From: Rosa chinensis
Lineage: Eukaryota; Streptophyta; Magnoliopsida; Rosales; Rosaceae
Reading direction: 5' to 3'
NCBI RefSeq assembly: GCF_002994745.2
Contig: NC_037090.1
Location: 3,472,001-3,536,000, forward strand
Length of the DNA: 64,000 nt
Part shown: positions 1 through 11,164 of the stretch, piece by piece
Position numbering within the stretch: the first letter of the stretch is position 1
Layout: the number at the start of each line of letters is the position of its first letter
The notes under the pieces: generated by a model
Told to the model about the DNA's origin: nothing
Seen by the model: the letters and a program-made list of their open reading frames with translations, nothing else
Database searches by the model: none
Position numbers and translations under genes: made by a program

Positions 1-2700
1 ACCGGATCGCAGGGTTCGAGCTGGGCTTTAAAAAAAAAACAGAAAAATGAGAGGCCCGGACCGTTTATGAAAAAAAGGGGCCGGTCATGGGATTCCACCA
101 ATCAGAAACCCCAGAAATATAAATATAGTCAACATGCCATTCAGTTATTGGCTGTCTGAACAAAAAGTTGTACACCTTACCACATGTAATCCTCACCCCA
201 ATATAAATATTCTTCTAATTTCCCAACCGCACAATTCTTCTCTCCTCTTCTCTCCTTCTTCTTCTTCTTCTATCTTCTTCTTCTTTCTCCTTTGCCTGTC
301 AACCCCCGAGGCTTTAGGCTTGGAAGTCGTGGTCATGATCCTTAGAGGTTGAGGCTTCTAAGCCTTGGGAGTCGAATTCTTAGCCTTGGGGGTTGAGGCT
401 CCTGATTCCTTCGGACTATGCTATTCTAATACCCAGGTCACGATATGCTTTGACCTCGCCGTCCAAGGTGACAAGTCAATAACATGGTGACTGTCCAAGA
501 CCTAAGAGGTGGAGGTCCAAGGTTAAAGACTCGACATACCATGGTTAGGCATCTTACTAGTCATGGTTATTTTCATCTTAGGATTATCTTTTCTTTCTCG
601 ATGAAGGGTTTAAGTGCGTTGAAAGGTCAGGGTCCTACGTGGACTCTTTGACATTTCAACGCGTACCACGTGAAATGGGTTGAAAAGTCAAAAGTATTTG
701 TCGAACCAAATTATGACATCAACATTTGTTTACCCATCTTTGAGTATAGTGTCTCCGTCGTGTACCAAAAAGCTGCCTAGTCACAAATGGGTTGACGGGG
801 AAGGTTGCATCTGGTAGGTGCCACAAATGGGTCTTCAAAGAACCAACAACGTGAACCAAACATCTCCAACTACTGACAAAGTTCATTTGATGCTTTTCCT
901 CCTGAATGGTCTGATCAGTTTGAGTCAGGAACTCCGACACTTGCTGTAATTCAAGCTGGCCATGGACTTCTGCAATTGGGTTCCTGCAAAATTGTGAGAA
1001 AATACTCTCTCTTTTTGCTTCATTATAGTTCCTAGCAAAATAAATAAATAAATAAATAAATTGCATAGTCACTATTTATGTCTCCCGCTCTTTTATCTTC
1101 ATGTCCTTTTGTATCATATACAACTAGCCTTCCTGCACGCGCGAAAGTGTTGTGTTTGCGTGTGCGAGAGATGGAAATTAAGTGCAGTATTGCCGTTCTC
1201 ATATTATTGACAGATACAAAGCAAGACGGCCAAGATTTGCCAACTCATGTTCTAGATTTGATCCAAAATTAGAAGAAAAAAAAAACTTGGTTGGAGAATT
1301 GGGAATAATACAGTACTATATAATAATAGGTTAATAACAATGCATGATAATATATACATATTAAAACCACAGGTAGTCTCCTACTCTCCTAGAAAACAAA
1401 ACAAAAGATGAAATGGAAAAGGGCACAACTATTGACTGCAATTACTACTAACCTGTATTCAAAATCACCATCAGCATTGCGGCTCGATCTTGCGAACATC
1501 CCATCTGCTACCATTTTCCCTCCAAGTTCATATGCACCACCCAAAATTGCATGCACTGAAATTAGAAACCCAAGCAATGGCACCCAAAACTCAAAACCAA
1601 AATGTCAGACCAGTCGGCGGACTAAATAAGAAGCTTACCTGGAAGTCTGGAACTCAATCTCTCAAACATCTCTGATTGCTCCGAAAAAAAACATGCATAT
1701 GATGACATGAAACAAGACAATGAGTAGGTTGGCTGAAACATCTATCAAAGAATTTGAAAAGAAAAAGGTTTCCACTAGGCTCCATAGAAGTGCAAGGAGC
1801 CAAAGACCCTTGAATATAACGGTTAAGCATTATCTCTCTCAGAAACAATACCATGTGGCATTAACAACTCAACCGCTTTCTTTTGCCTCCCGTTAGGTTT
1901 GTTCTCTTTGATTTTATGGTTCTTAGCTTCATTTTCAGTCTTCTGGGTTTCCATTTAGCATCAAATTGTGCATTATTGGACTCTTTCTTGAATTTTTATA
2001 TTTTTATTTTTATTGTATACCTGCCTATTACTATTGGTTGCTCAGCTTCTGTTGGTTAATATTTGTGGGTTTGGGGATTATAGGATTTTAAAGTTTTGGG
2101 TTTCTATTTTTGTATGAAATTTCTGCACCATCAGTCTTGCTTAAGTACGTAGTGGGTGCAAAAGATTGATCATTTGTGCTTAAAGTGTGCTTCTTTTCAC
2201 ATTGGTGAAGTTCCCTAAGCTATTGCTCTTCTCTTTCTCTGTGGAGTGGTTTGTTTTACTTACTTTTGGAATTGAACAGTTTGTTTTCAGAAAGATTGTG
2301 ATAAATTATTGGGTAACTGAACTTGTTGCTGGAAATTTGACATCTTCATCTGTTTAGCTCAGATGGTCAGTATGTTTTGGTTGTTAACAATTTGACCATC
2401 ACCATCTTTTCTAAAATCGATGTCTTTAAAATATCAGAATCTTGGAAATTAATTTTTCTTGCTCGTGTATTGAAATTCATTTGCAACTTTGTTTATGTTG
2501 GTCGTGTTGCAATAGCGATGAATTTAAATCTGCTTTTTGAATTTTCTATAACATATTCCGCGAGTTCACATCTGTGAGCACATTATGTTTGCGATCTTGA
2601 TGAGCCTCCTTTTCTAGGTCTTTGCAAATACTGTATATGGATATGCTGAGCCACATTTAGTACAAGTTTGTTATATGCACTGGAGTTGTCACTTTGAAAT
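1..2700. other. Intergenic, no supported gene
   Basis: No open frame here resembles a known family; the short ones are chance frames. I see a CT-rich stretch near 235-290, a GA/CCTTGG-rich repetitive patch at about 305-410, short A and T runs, and an AAAT microsatellite near 1040. The last several hundred bases are T-rich and probably hold the promoter and untranslated leader of the cysteine synthase gene, but no single element can be assigned. Confidence 0.6.
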
Positions 2701-2863
2701 CTTTCACATGCAAGAGCATTGAAAGAGAAAGTAGTTTACCTTGATGTCATTGTAGCCTAATAGTTTCCGTCTGTGCATGAGAACAGCAACTTGTGAATGC
2801 ATTTCTTCGACGTTTGTTTTCACTCTATCCATTCTTTATCAGCTTGCAGCTTAAAAGGATACC

Positions 2864-4911
2864 ATGGAGGGCCAATGTGCAATCAAGAAAGATGTCACCG
2901 AAGTAATATTTCTTCATAAACCTTGAGCGTAGAATGATGCTTTTCCTCCTTTTTTTTATCTGCACCGTTTTGTTTGGCTTATGATACGGTCTCTTTTGGT
3001 CCTCTTACTTTGTTTACACAGTTAATTGGAAATACCCCAATGGTATACCTGAACAATGTTGTGGAAGGTTGTGTAGCTCGTATTGCTGCCAAGCTAGAGA
3101 TGATGGGGCCCTGCTCAAGTGTTAAAGACAGGTATAGTGTTTGTTATTATTTCCTTGAAATAATATTTTAAGTTCGCCCAGGAATGATACAACCTAGCAA
3201 TTAAAGATGTCGAATCTATGCTAATTTACACTCATTTGGCCTTAAATTTTTAAAATGCAGGATTGGACATAGTATGATCAAAGATGCGGAGGATAAAGGT
3301 CTAATAACTCCTGGTTAAGGTTAGAAATTAAGTCTTGCCATATGCCCATATCTGTTGCACATAAGTTTTGCAGTGTTTCAACTTACGTATTTTTGGTTCT
3401 TGACATGCATATTGATGTCCACCGAAGACTGTTCTCGTTGAGCCCACAAGTGGTAACACTGGCATTGGATTAGCATTCATAGCAGCTAGCAAGGGTTACA
3501 AGCTGAAGCTAGTCATGCCCTCAACATATAGTCTTGAAAGAAGAATTGTGCTCCTAGCCTTTGGAGCTGAGGTATACCTCACTGATTCGGCCAAAGGTAT
3601 TAAGGGAGTTCTTGATAAGGCCGAAGAGTTGCTTCGTGACACGCCTGATAGTCATATGCTTCAGCAACTTGAAAATCCTGCCAATCCAAAGGTAGTATTG
3701 CAGTAACTGTGACCTGACTAGATGGTTGAGAGGATTTATGAATTGTTTCATTATCCTTGGTGTAGATTCATTATGAAACCACTGGCCCAGAGATCTGGAG
3801 AGACTCAGCAAGGAAAGTTGATATCTTGGTTTCAGGGATAGGAACCGGTGGCACAGTAACCGGTATAGGGAAATTTCTTAAAGAGCAAAATCCAGAGATC
3901 AAGGTTTCAACTTTGTACATAACATCATATGCACATTTAGAGTGCGAGTTGTTACAGTATATGGTCTAATCTAAGCTAATGGTACAATTTCTTTTGTTTA
4001 TGTCTAGGTTTGCGGTGTAGAACCAGTTGAGAGTGCAGTCTTGAATGGAGGTCCACCTGGTTAGCATACCTGTGCTTCCCTTGTGCGAGTGTATATAACA
4101 TTAAGCAATATGCTATTTTACAGTATTTGAGACTCCTCCCATACTTCACTAATTGATTTGCGGATACATAATGTGCACTCACATTCATAGGAAGGCATCT
4201 GATCCAAGGAATCGGTGTTGGCTTCATACCTCAAGTTCTCGATGTTAGCCTGCTAGACGAAGTTATTCCAGTAAGTCTGAAAATGAATCAACTGTTGGTC
4301 AGATGATTTTGCATGTGAAATGCTGCTTGCTCTTTATTGTATAATTTGATCTATGTTAGATGATAGTACAAGAATAGATTTCTTATGCTCGTGTTTTTGT
4401 AGGTATCCAGTGAGGAATCTATTGAGACTGCTAAGCTACTTGCCTTGAAAGAAGGTCTTTTGGTAAGTACAGTTTCTTTCTTTCTGTTGAAATCATCATT
4501 CTGATTATGGCAGTTCCAGGAACTCGTTACTCTCCATTGTCATCTATTATAGGATCGAAAGATATTTTTATTGGGGTTTATTTTTGAAAAATGTTTGCAG
4601 GTGGGATTCTCATCTGGTGCTGCAACAGCAGCAGCAATAAAGTTGGCAAAAAGGCCAGAAAATGCCGGAAAACTAATAGTTGTAAGTTTTCATTGCCTCT
4701 TAGATTGTTCATTGCAATATTTGGTTCAAATCGTTTGGCTCAGAGTAGTTATATATTAACGGTATTTTTATTTGTTAATCCGAATCTCCATTAACATTTT
4801 CTGCATTCATTTCTGTGTCCGCAGGTCGTGTTCCCCAGTTGTGGAGAGCGGTATCTGTCTACTGAACTCTTTGATACCATTAGGCATGAGGCAGAAAACA
4901 TGACATTTTGA
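2864..4911 (+). pseudogene. Cysteine synthase (O-acetylserine thiol-lyase), D-type, disrupted by one base
   Basis: Encodes a PLP enzyme that makes cysteine from O-acetylserine and sulfide; no plastid or mitochondrial targeting sequence precedes MEGQCAIKKDVTE, so a cytosolic form is expected. Exons by splice signals: 2864-2902, 3022-3131, 3261-3319, 3428-3691, 3766-3903, 4008-4059, 4191-4270, 4403-4462, 4601-4681, 4825-4911. Visible motifs are [12 protein letters not shown], the PLP-lysine motif [20 protein letters not shown] and [10 protein letters not shown]. The forms [10 protein letters not shown] and [11 protein letters not shown] look like the CYSD subfamily. The ten exons total 970 nt, one more than a multiple of three. 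Exon 3 should end CCT-GGT-AAG but reads CCTGGTTAAG, giving a TAA stop at 3316-3318, about 69 codons in. All other exons stay open and all splice sites are intact, so this is either a very young pseudogene or a sequence error. Confidence 0.8.
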
Positions 4912-5385
4912 TAGCGTTGCCCATGTAATAAACTGCTTTGCGCTGTTGGGTCCTTTTTCATTGAAGTAATACAGACTACTTGTTTGTATGGCATCATGAC
5001 CGTGGAGCCTTTATTGTTATTACCACTTTACAGATCCTTGTTATCCTCATTGGATCAAGGTCTCATTCTCTGTCTGTTTATCTTAATTGGACACAGTTCT
5101 ATCCAAACCATCAGTATTTTTCCATCTGTCTCGTGAGTGAGAAATCTTGGTTGGGTTGTTCTTGTATGCCTTGTATTGGAACTAACTAGGAGACCTTGTT
5201 CTTACGTCGTTTAAAACCCATTTAAATTCTGAGCCAATATTAAAACAAATTCACTTGCCAAGAGTATTTCCTTCAAACATGTGAGAGTTACATGAGTAGT
5301 TTTGTCCACTGTGCGCTCACAAGCTCAAAAAGACAAGCTAGAGTTTCTGTGCACTGAGCACATCTGTACAATATTTGGCAGTGCT
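4912..5385. other. Spacer between cysteine synthase and U1 snRNA
   Basis: This stretch holds the 3' untranslated region of the cysteine synthase gene and then sequence in which I recognise nothing until the snRNA promoter. Confidence 0.5.
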
Positions 5386-5389
5386 TCGA

Positions 5390-5440
5390 GTCCCACATCG
5401 GGGAAGAAGAAACAGGCAAGGTCATCATGGTACTATAAGA
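5390..5440 (+). promoter_or_regulatory. Plant snRNA promoter: USE and TATA box
   Basis: GTCCCACATCG at 5390-5400 matches the plant snRNA upstream sequence element (RTCCCACATCG). A TATA box, TATAAGA, lies at 5434-5440. The gap between them is 33 bp, about three helical turns, which is the spacing known for RNA polymerase II snRNA genes; polymerase III types such as U6 are about 10 bp shorter. The RNA start at about 5465 lies 31 bp after the start of the TATA box, as expected. Confidence 0.85.
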
Positions 5441-5464
5441 AGGAGCAAAGCGCGACCTTAAAAA

Positions 5465-5634
5465 TTACTTACCTGGACGGGGTCAATGGGCGATCAAAAA
5501 GGCTCATGGCCTAGACATTCGACCTCCATTGCACTTCGGAGGGGTGCTTGCCTATGGTCTTCTCAAGTAGAAGCTCCAACGTCATAATTTCTTACTGTGG
5601 GGGCTTGCGTTCGCGCAGCCCCTGTCAATTCTAC
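5465..5634 (+). ncRNA. U1: U1 spliceosomal snRNA (variant or recent pseudogene)
   Basis: U1 RNA base-pairs with the 5' splice site. The 5' end reads TTACTTACCTG, keeping the splice-site-pairing ACTTACCTG but with T for the usual first A. Stem-loop I (GATCAAAAAGGCTCATGGCC) carries the U1-70K site, and the loop ATTGCAC at about 5531-5537 is the U1A site. Stem-loop III keeps UUCU/AGAA pairing. The final hairpin is a clean GGGGC-stem with a TTCG loop. The Sm-site region reads AATTTCTTA, where plant U1 usually has AATTTGTG or AATTTGTTG, so the key G is C. The length of about 170 nt is close to that of plant U1 RNA. The promoter is intact. Identity is secure; function is uncertain because of the Sm-site change. 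Confidence 0.85.
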
Positions 5635-5855
5635 TTCAAATTTTAACCGCATCTGATATTCAATTCTGTCTCCTCTTTTTTACTCATTATTGCAACAGAT
5701 TGTAGAGTACAGAACTGGATTTATAGGCGACCACTGATTATAACGAAACACAGATCCTAATGTATGCTACTTTGGTATGTTGCTGTCATCCTGGTTTAGC
5801 CTTGCAGCTGCAGCCACCGAAGCTGCCACACCTGTTGGATGTGTAGTCAGATATC

Positions 5856-5880
5856 GATCAAAAAGGCTCATGGCCTAAAC
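5856..5880 (+). repeat. Short U1 snRNA-derived fragment
   Basis: A 20-bp core identical to U1 stem-loop I, GATCAAAAAGGCTCATGGCC, recurs here 365 bp downstream of the same bases in the U1 gene, followed by TAAAC where U1 has TAGAC. Nothing else of U1 and no snRNA promoter is present, so it is a stray duplicated piece. Confidence 0.6.
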
Positions 5881-6720
5881 TTCATTGTGCTTTTCTAGCC
5901 ATCTCTATTTACAACTTATGGACAAATGATGTGATTCACTGATTTATAAAGAATTCAGTATTGATAAAATTAATCATATCATCATAGGTTGCAATAAAAA
6001 TACCTTTTTCAAATTCATGCTTTCTTACGGCGAATGAAATAATAAATCATTCTCAACAACATGACACTGTCCCTATTTAGATATGTGATTCCTTTACCTA
6101 TGCCCAAAGACAGACTACTGGTCCATTGTCACTAAAACCTTACTTGCTTTTAAACAATTAAATGATCAAGTAGTAACGGTGTGTTACGGTAAAAGTGCAT
6201 CAAAACTTGAAGCATGGCCATATCCTCTTGGTTTTTTTTTTTATGCTAGTTTTAGTATTAGCCCAGTACGTACTTGAAGCATCCATAGTCCAGTTTGCCA
6301 GAGTCTTCTTTGTGAACTTGACTCGGTCTAGTATTTTTTTTATTTTTTTATTTTTTTTATAATAAAATAAGGAATTAAGCGATATTAGTTTCTCGGAGGC
6401 AGACAATGTAGGGAACAAGTCCCACCCTCAATCCCAAAGAAGAATGGTTTGCCACACTCTGGAAACCCACTTGTGAATCTGACTGAGACATGGTAGTATG
6501 TGACCCAACCAGACTTGAGTTAATCGTCCAGTTGCCCAGTCTTTTGGTATATATACTATCTATATAATCCGGTCGATGCATAATGGTTTTCTGCTGCATG
6601 AAAAGACATACACTATAAATGCTAAATCAAATTGAAAAATCGATACATGAAAAAAATGGAGCAAAGGATCTTAATAATATCAGGATTCGAAAAATGACAT
6701 GGGGAATAATTAAATAATTG
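5881..6720. other. Intergenic, no supported gene
   Basis: AT-rich sequence with T runs near 6230 and 6335-6360. The short frames here lack any family resemblance. I see nothing else. Confidence 0.5.
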
Positions 6721-6722
6721 AG

Positions 6723-7190
6723 ATACCTTGAATATAGACCAACAGGTCCGTATCGATCTGCTTTCAGTTTTGCTTGGTGATCATGATTTTGAAATATGCC
6801 ATTCATATATACATATTGCAAGTGAAGTGAATGGTGAGGCATCAGAAAAAGAGAAAGAAATACAAACATATAAATGGATCCACAAACCCCAAAACAAAGA
6901 TCAAAAGCATACCTTGAATATAGATCAACATACAGGTCCTTATTGATCTGCTTTCAGTTTTTGCTTGCTGATCATAATTTTATATGTAGTGTCCAATCCG
7001 CACCATTCATATATACATGCTGCAAGTAATTAATGATTATTGAAGCATCAGAAAAAGAAACGGAAAAAAACAAAAAACAAAAAAACAAAAAAAACATAAA
7101 CATATATATGGATCCACAAACCCCAAAACTAAAGTAACCTTGAATATGGATCAACAGGTCCTTATCGATTTGCTTTCAGTTCTACCCCTA
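6723..7190 (+). repeat. Decayed tandem repeat, three units of about 190-225 bp
   Basis: The start of the unit, ACCTTGAATATAGA followed by CAACAGGTCC and a TCTGCTTTCAGTTTT block, occurs at about 6723, 6911 and 7136. The first two units share the rest of the sequence, including CATTCATATATACAT, GCATCAGAAAAAGA and GGATCCACAAACCCC. The third is cut short. Units differ by small indels and A-run lengths. Confidence 0.8.
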
Positions 7191-7440
7191 TGAGCTGTCT
7201 TTCTACACAAACCAAAAGTAAATATATTGAAAAGAAGAATTAAGAACCAAGTCACCAGAGAGAGATGGTTGTGTTCCAATATCCCATAACCCCAAAAGTA
7301 TAGGTACCATAACCCCAAAGAGAGATGGGTCTGAAAGTGCAGATAATATCTTATAGAAAAAAAAAAAATTAAGGTAAGATTAATAACTAATTTTTCGCAA
7401 AAATTTAACCATTCTGACTGAGAATTGGTTTAATTAATAA

Positions 7441-7620
7441 AGACTAGCAACATGCCCAGCAACATGCCCGCGTTTCTCACGGGTGACATTGTGTTAAGGA
7501 AAAATGGTCGACTAAAATATTGATGAACGGAAGCATTGACGACCGCCCTCCTAAACATTACTAGCAACATGCCCGCGTTTCTCGTGGGTGACATTGTGTC
7601 AAGAGAAAATGGTCGACGAA
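7441..7620 (+). repeat. Direct duplication around a GC-rich core
   Basis: AGCAACATGCCCGCGTTTCTC with GTGGGTGACATTGTG or CGGGTGACATTGTG, then an AAAATGGTCGAC block, occurs at about 7455-7510 and again at 7560-7618. An extra short AGCAACATGCCC precedes the first copy. Confidence 0.7.
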
Positions 7621-7842
7621 AACAAATATATATATATATAACATAGAATAGTGGTGGTTTGGCAATTTTTAATTTCAGTTTACACTTTTATCTATTTATA
7701 TTTTATTGACTTATTATGTTATGAAATGGTATTATAGACACTTCAAAATTTGGTGAAGCCCTTTAACACCAAAAGAGGGCCTCCATTTATAGTAGTAGAG
7801 TCTGTAGAGATATAGATGAAATTTTTCCCAATAAAACAATAA

Positions 7843-7960
7843 TAACGCCTAATTATTATCATTATTACTATTCTTTTAAAAAGAACGCCTAATTATTATC
7901 ATTATTACTATTCTTAATTTCCAAAAAAAAAACGCTTAATTATTATCATTATTACTATTT
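7843..7960 (+). repeat. Tandem repeat of about 41-50 bp, three units
   Basis: The unit (AACGCCTAATTATTATC then ATTATTACTATTCTT) is repeated three times with short A or AAAAAG spacers. A single reverse-complement copy of the GCCTAATTATTATTATT motif lies near 25070, next to the second defensin-like gene, so it belongs to the duplicated segment. Confidence 0.75.
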
Positions 7961-8081
7961 TTTTCTTAAAAAATAAAAAAGGCTTAATTAAGTGGTGTAC
8001 TAGTATAAATATGGTTCACTCTCCAATTCTTTTTGAAGTACAACATTTGCTTATATATTTTTCGTATAAATTTTCTATCAG

Positions 8082-8187
8082 ATGGAAAAGTCTGCTCTTA
8101 GACCAAATTTCTTGGTGATCATGACCCTTATACTTGTTGTTTGTGGTAAGTGAATGTCCCTCTCTCTCTGCTCATACACACACACAC

Positions 8188-8219
<32 letters not shown>

Positions 8220-9128
8220 GCACATAGTACGCTGCAATATTTCTTGTGATTGATTGAGTTAATTGTTGGTTTTTAAGATTGTGACAAATTATCTGAAACT
8301 CTTGTTTTATTATAACTAGAGGCTCTCTATTGGATTAGCCTAAGTCCAATCCGATGTGATGGATCTATTAATGTACGTTAATATCCAGAATCCGTGTAGG
8401 AGTTCATATATGTTTCGTTAACAGTTGACACTAGGTTACTAGATTTGGATTGTAAACCACCAAATACATCATTTTGCTAACAAAATGTTAGGCGTAGGTT
8501 TTGCAAATGAAAGTGAAGCTATCATAGTACAAAAAAATAGACATAGAAAATTGATTTGTACGTGTATATCATGATGGTTGCTTAATATATATCTTGTAAT
8601 CTAGGCCACAAGGAGTACAGTGTTGTGAATCACTGCAGGCATCACATTTGCCATTGCTGTTGTGATCAGCCTAAACATTAACTCGTGCCTTGCACGTAAG
8701 CCACCCTCACCTCCTGAATCGTGACATTGGTGTATAATTTGATAAAATTATAGTTTTTAAATTATATAGTATCTTGTAGATGATTATCAGAGTCAAAGTT
8801 AAGACATCACATTTATAAGATAGAGATTTATATGTCACTGTATGTAGATGATCATGGTTTTTGTTGTATTATTAATTTGGATCATATTATGTCATATATG
8901 CAAACATTAATGAAAAGTACTGATTGATTGATTGATCAATTGCGTGCAGGCTTGCTAGTACTGACAGCTAGTGGATATAGTAGTGATTTTGATTTGAATG
9001 AGATCGCAAGTGCCGACCTGGATTGTTTTTTTAATGAGGATTGCAAGAATGCCTGCCCAAAAGGGTGCAACCCTATGAAGTGTATTGGACCAATCGGATA
9101 TAAACATTGTGAATGTACTTGTGGCTGA
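8082..9128 (+). CDS. Defensin-like secreted cysteine-rich peptide 1
   Basis: Two exons, 8082-8145 and 8950-9128, joined in phase 1, give an 80-residue precursor. Exon 1 starts MEKSALRPNFLV and is a hydrophobic signal peptide. Exon 2 supplies the mature part, with eight cysteines spaced C-x5-C-x3-C-x3-C-x4-C-x9-C-x1-C-x1-C, ending CECTCG. The single intron within the signal peptide is the usual layout for plant defensin-like genes. The family is secreted, and members act as antimicrobial or signalling peptides; the exact role here is unknown. I chose 8082 rather than the in-frame ATG at 8928 because the paralogue at 24.3-24.9 kb has the same two-exon structure with an exon 1 of identical length (64 nt). 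The 3' region carries a long CT run at about 9210-9232. Confidence 0.8.
8639..8695 (+). other. Possible cassette exon in defensin-like gene 1
   Basis: This 57-nt segment inside the intron has an acceptor (CACTGCAG) and donor (GTAAGC), matches the flanking phase 1 at both ends and is open. It would add 19 residues, mostly hydrophobic (ITFAIAVVISLNINSCLA), next to the signal peptide. The paralogue's intron has no such segment. It may be an alternative exon or a leftover of an older signal-peptide exon. Confidence 0.4.
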
Positions 9129-9341
9129 AGAAAATTTGTTTGGTCAAATCATGTTTGTCATTTGGTTTCAATAAATTTAGAGAGAGAAGTTCTGGCTTTT
9201 CTGTCTAAGATCTCTCTCTCTCTCTCTCTCTCATAATTAATATGTTTTCAATAAATTAATTTTACTAATTAAGCTTTTCGTGTTTGCTTACCGTAAAAAT
9301 CAAATTTAGTATGTGCTACGTTTCCTCTATATCATTTTCTC

Positions 9342-9379
<38 letters not shown>

Positions 9380-9382
<3 letters not shown>

Positions 9383-9746
9383 AAAGGATCTGAAGCGGAC
9401 GTCCGTAATCTAGAAAAAGTGTAGACGTCGAAGCAGCGGTAGCTTTCAGGCGGCAACGGAGGCTCGGGGCTGGCTGGATGGAGGCCGGAGGAGTCCCAGA
9501 CCTTTTATGGGAAGAAATCGAGGTCGGAGGAGGTCGGGGTTGCAGGTTTCTAGGCTTCCATGGTTTCCGGCGAGCTTGCTGTACACCGTCGAGTTTCCGA
9601 TCGCCTTCGTCACTTGATCGAGGCTGTCTGGGATGTCCAGAGGGTGCGTTCGGCACCCATAGCGCAGCGATCGCCGCCTTCCTGACACCGGAGGACGGAC
9701 GTCCGCACTTTTTCTGGGTTGCGGACGTCCTCTTCAGAATCTTCCC
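9380..9746. mobile_element. Short terminal-inverted-repeat element (MITE-like), copy 1
   Basis: The left end, GGAAAGGATCTGAAGCGGAC followed by GTCCG, is inverted at the right end (CGGACGTCC then TCTTCAGAATCTTCC). It sits between TA microsatellites at 9345-9379 and 9748-9755. The GC-rich interior differs sharply from the AT-rich flanks. A relative with the same ends and interior words lies at 43.4-43.8 kb. The open frames inside have no family resemblance. Confidence 0.7.
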
Positions 9747-9806
9747 GTATATATATTCTGTGGAACCAACATAAATCCGAATACCACAATTAATGATCCT
9801 ACTTTT

Positions 9807-10938
9807 TTTTTTTTAAAGAAAAGTTCATTGATCTAGAGATTAATATCGCTTAAGAGGGCATTCCAATGAGGAGCATACAAAGACCAGAAATGCCTAAGAC
9901 TTTGAGCTAAGCTAGAACAAACTAGAAGATATACTATATCAACCAATTGTTCTTGCACAATTAAATTTTGCTCTAAAACTTTTCTAGAGAAACTTGTAAA
10001 TTCTAAAGGTAAGTCCTCATTGTCTTCATGATAATTACCAACAACGAAACCATTGTCATGATCTTGATAGCTGTAAACCCAACAATCAGAATTTACGATC
10101 CGGGCATGTAGAAGATCAGTAGACCAACGAAGACTGGACTCAACCCAGCATAAGGGACACTGCTCGCCAAAGCACGCAGTTGTGATACCCACAACGTGAC
10201 TATACTGTGCCTTTTTATAGAATCTAGAAACGCTCACTCCACCTAAAAACAAACGCAGCACACCCAGAAATTTTTTCCAAATTAACATAGAAGCAAACGA
10301 TGAGTCACCCGGGTCCCAGATCCAGACCCATGGAAAGGTCTGGCCCAACAGATGGGCCCAACACCAGCCCGTAAGGAGAACCCAGCTTACTCTGGGCACA
10401 CCCCACTCAGAGAAACCAAGCACCACCGCCGGCTACTACGGGATCTGCAACCATCTGCGCCACTAGAACAAGAGCAACCACCAAGGGATAACCCAGCCGC
10501 CACTGTGTAGGAGAGCAGAAGCCCGCTGAGCCCAATATCGACATCGCCGCCTGAACCAGACCGAACTGAACTCCACCAGTCGTGCCTGCACTAGTACAAA
10601 CCAGAACAACCCACTTGTTGACCAATCTCTCCTCCACCACTCGCCCACTAGGAGCGGCTGCAATCCAACTATAGGACCACCAGGATCCCACAACACCCGA
10701 GTGCCCCAAACCTGAAGCCATAGCGCAACGGACACCCAGCCAATCAAATCCCTTGCCGTCGTTGGAAAATCATCCCATCAGAGGATGAAAGGCATGCAGC
10801 CATAGTGAAGAGAACTCGTACGCCAAAGCGAACGCTGGAAAGGAGGTGAAAGAGCCCTCCAAAGAGGATACCTATCTGCGGCGGCGCTAGGGTTTAGATA
10901 GCTCTCGCTCTCTCCCATCTTGTTTTTTTAATAAGTAT
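9807..10938 (-). mobile_element. Non-LTR retroelement insertion with target-site duplication
   Basis: A 14-bp direct repeat, ATGATCCTACTTTT, lies at 9793-9806 and 10939-10952. Between them is a minus-strand element with an A tail at its 3' end (plus-strand T run from 9807). An open frame at 9833-10426 on the minus strand has no recognised domain. The 5' end is GC-rich. I see no reverse transcriptase, so it is probably a non-autonomous or 5'-deleted LINE-related copy. Confidence 0.75.
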
Positions 10939-11164
10939 ATGATCCTACTTTTATTTGTCAATGTTTCAAATGATTCGACTGTAAGGGGTTCACTGAACAC
11001 TGATACATGTAAACTATCAGGGCACGTCTTTGAAAAATAAATATTGAAATAATAAATAATAATAAAATAAACCATAAAACATAAAACATAAAACATAAAA
11101 CATAAAACAATTGTCAATGTTGATAAGATTTGTACCAAAAGCTGCATTTAAAAAAGGAAACAAT

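Noticed and set aside
8928..8949. ATG at 8928 as the start of defensin-like gene 1
   Set aside because: It lies upstream of the acceptor, within the intron; the paralogue confirms a separate signal-peptide exon.
9833..10426. A 197-codon minus-strand open frame as a host gene
   Set aside because: It lies wholly inside an insertion bounded by a 14-bp target duplication and an A tail, and shows no recognised domain.
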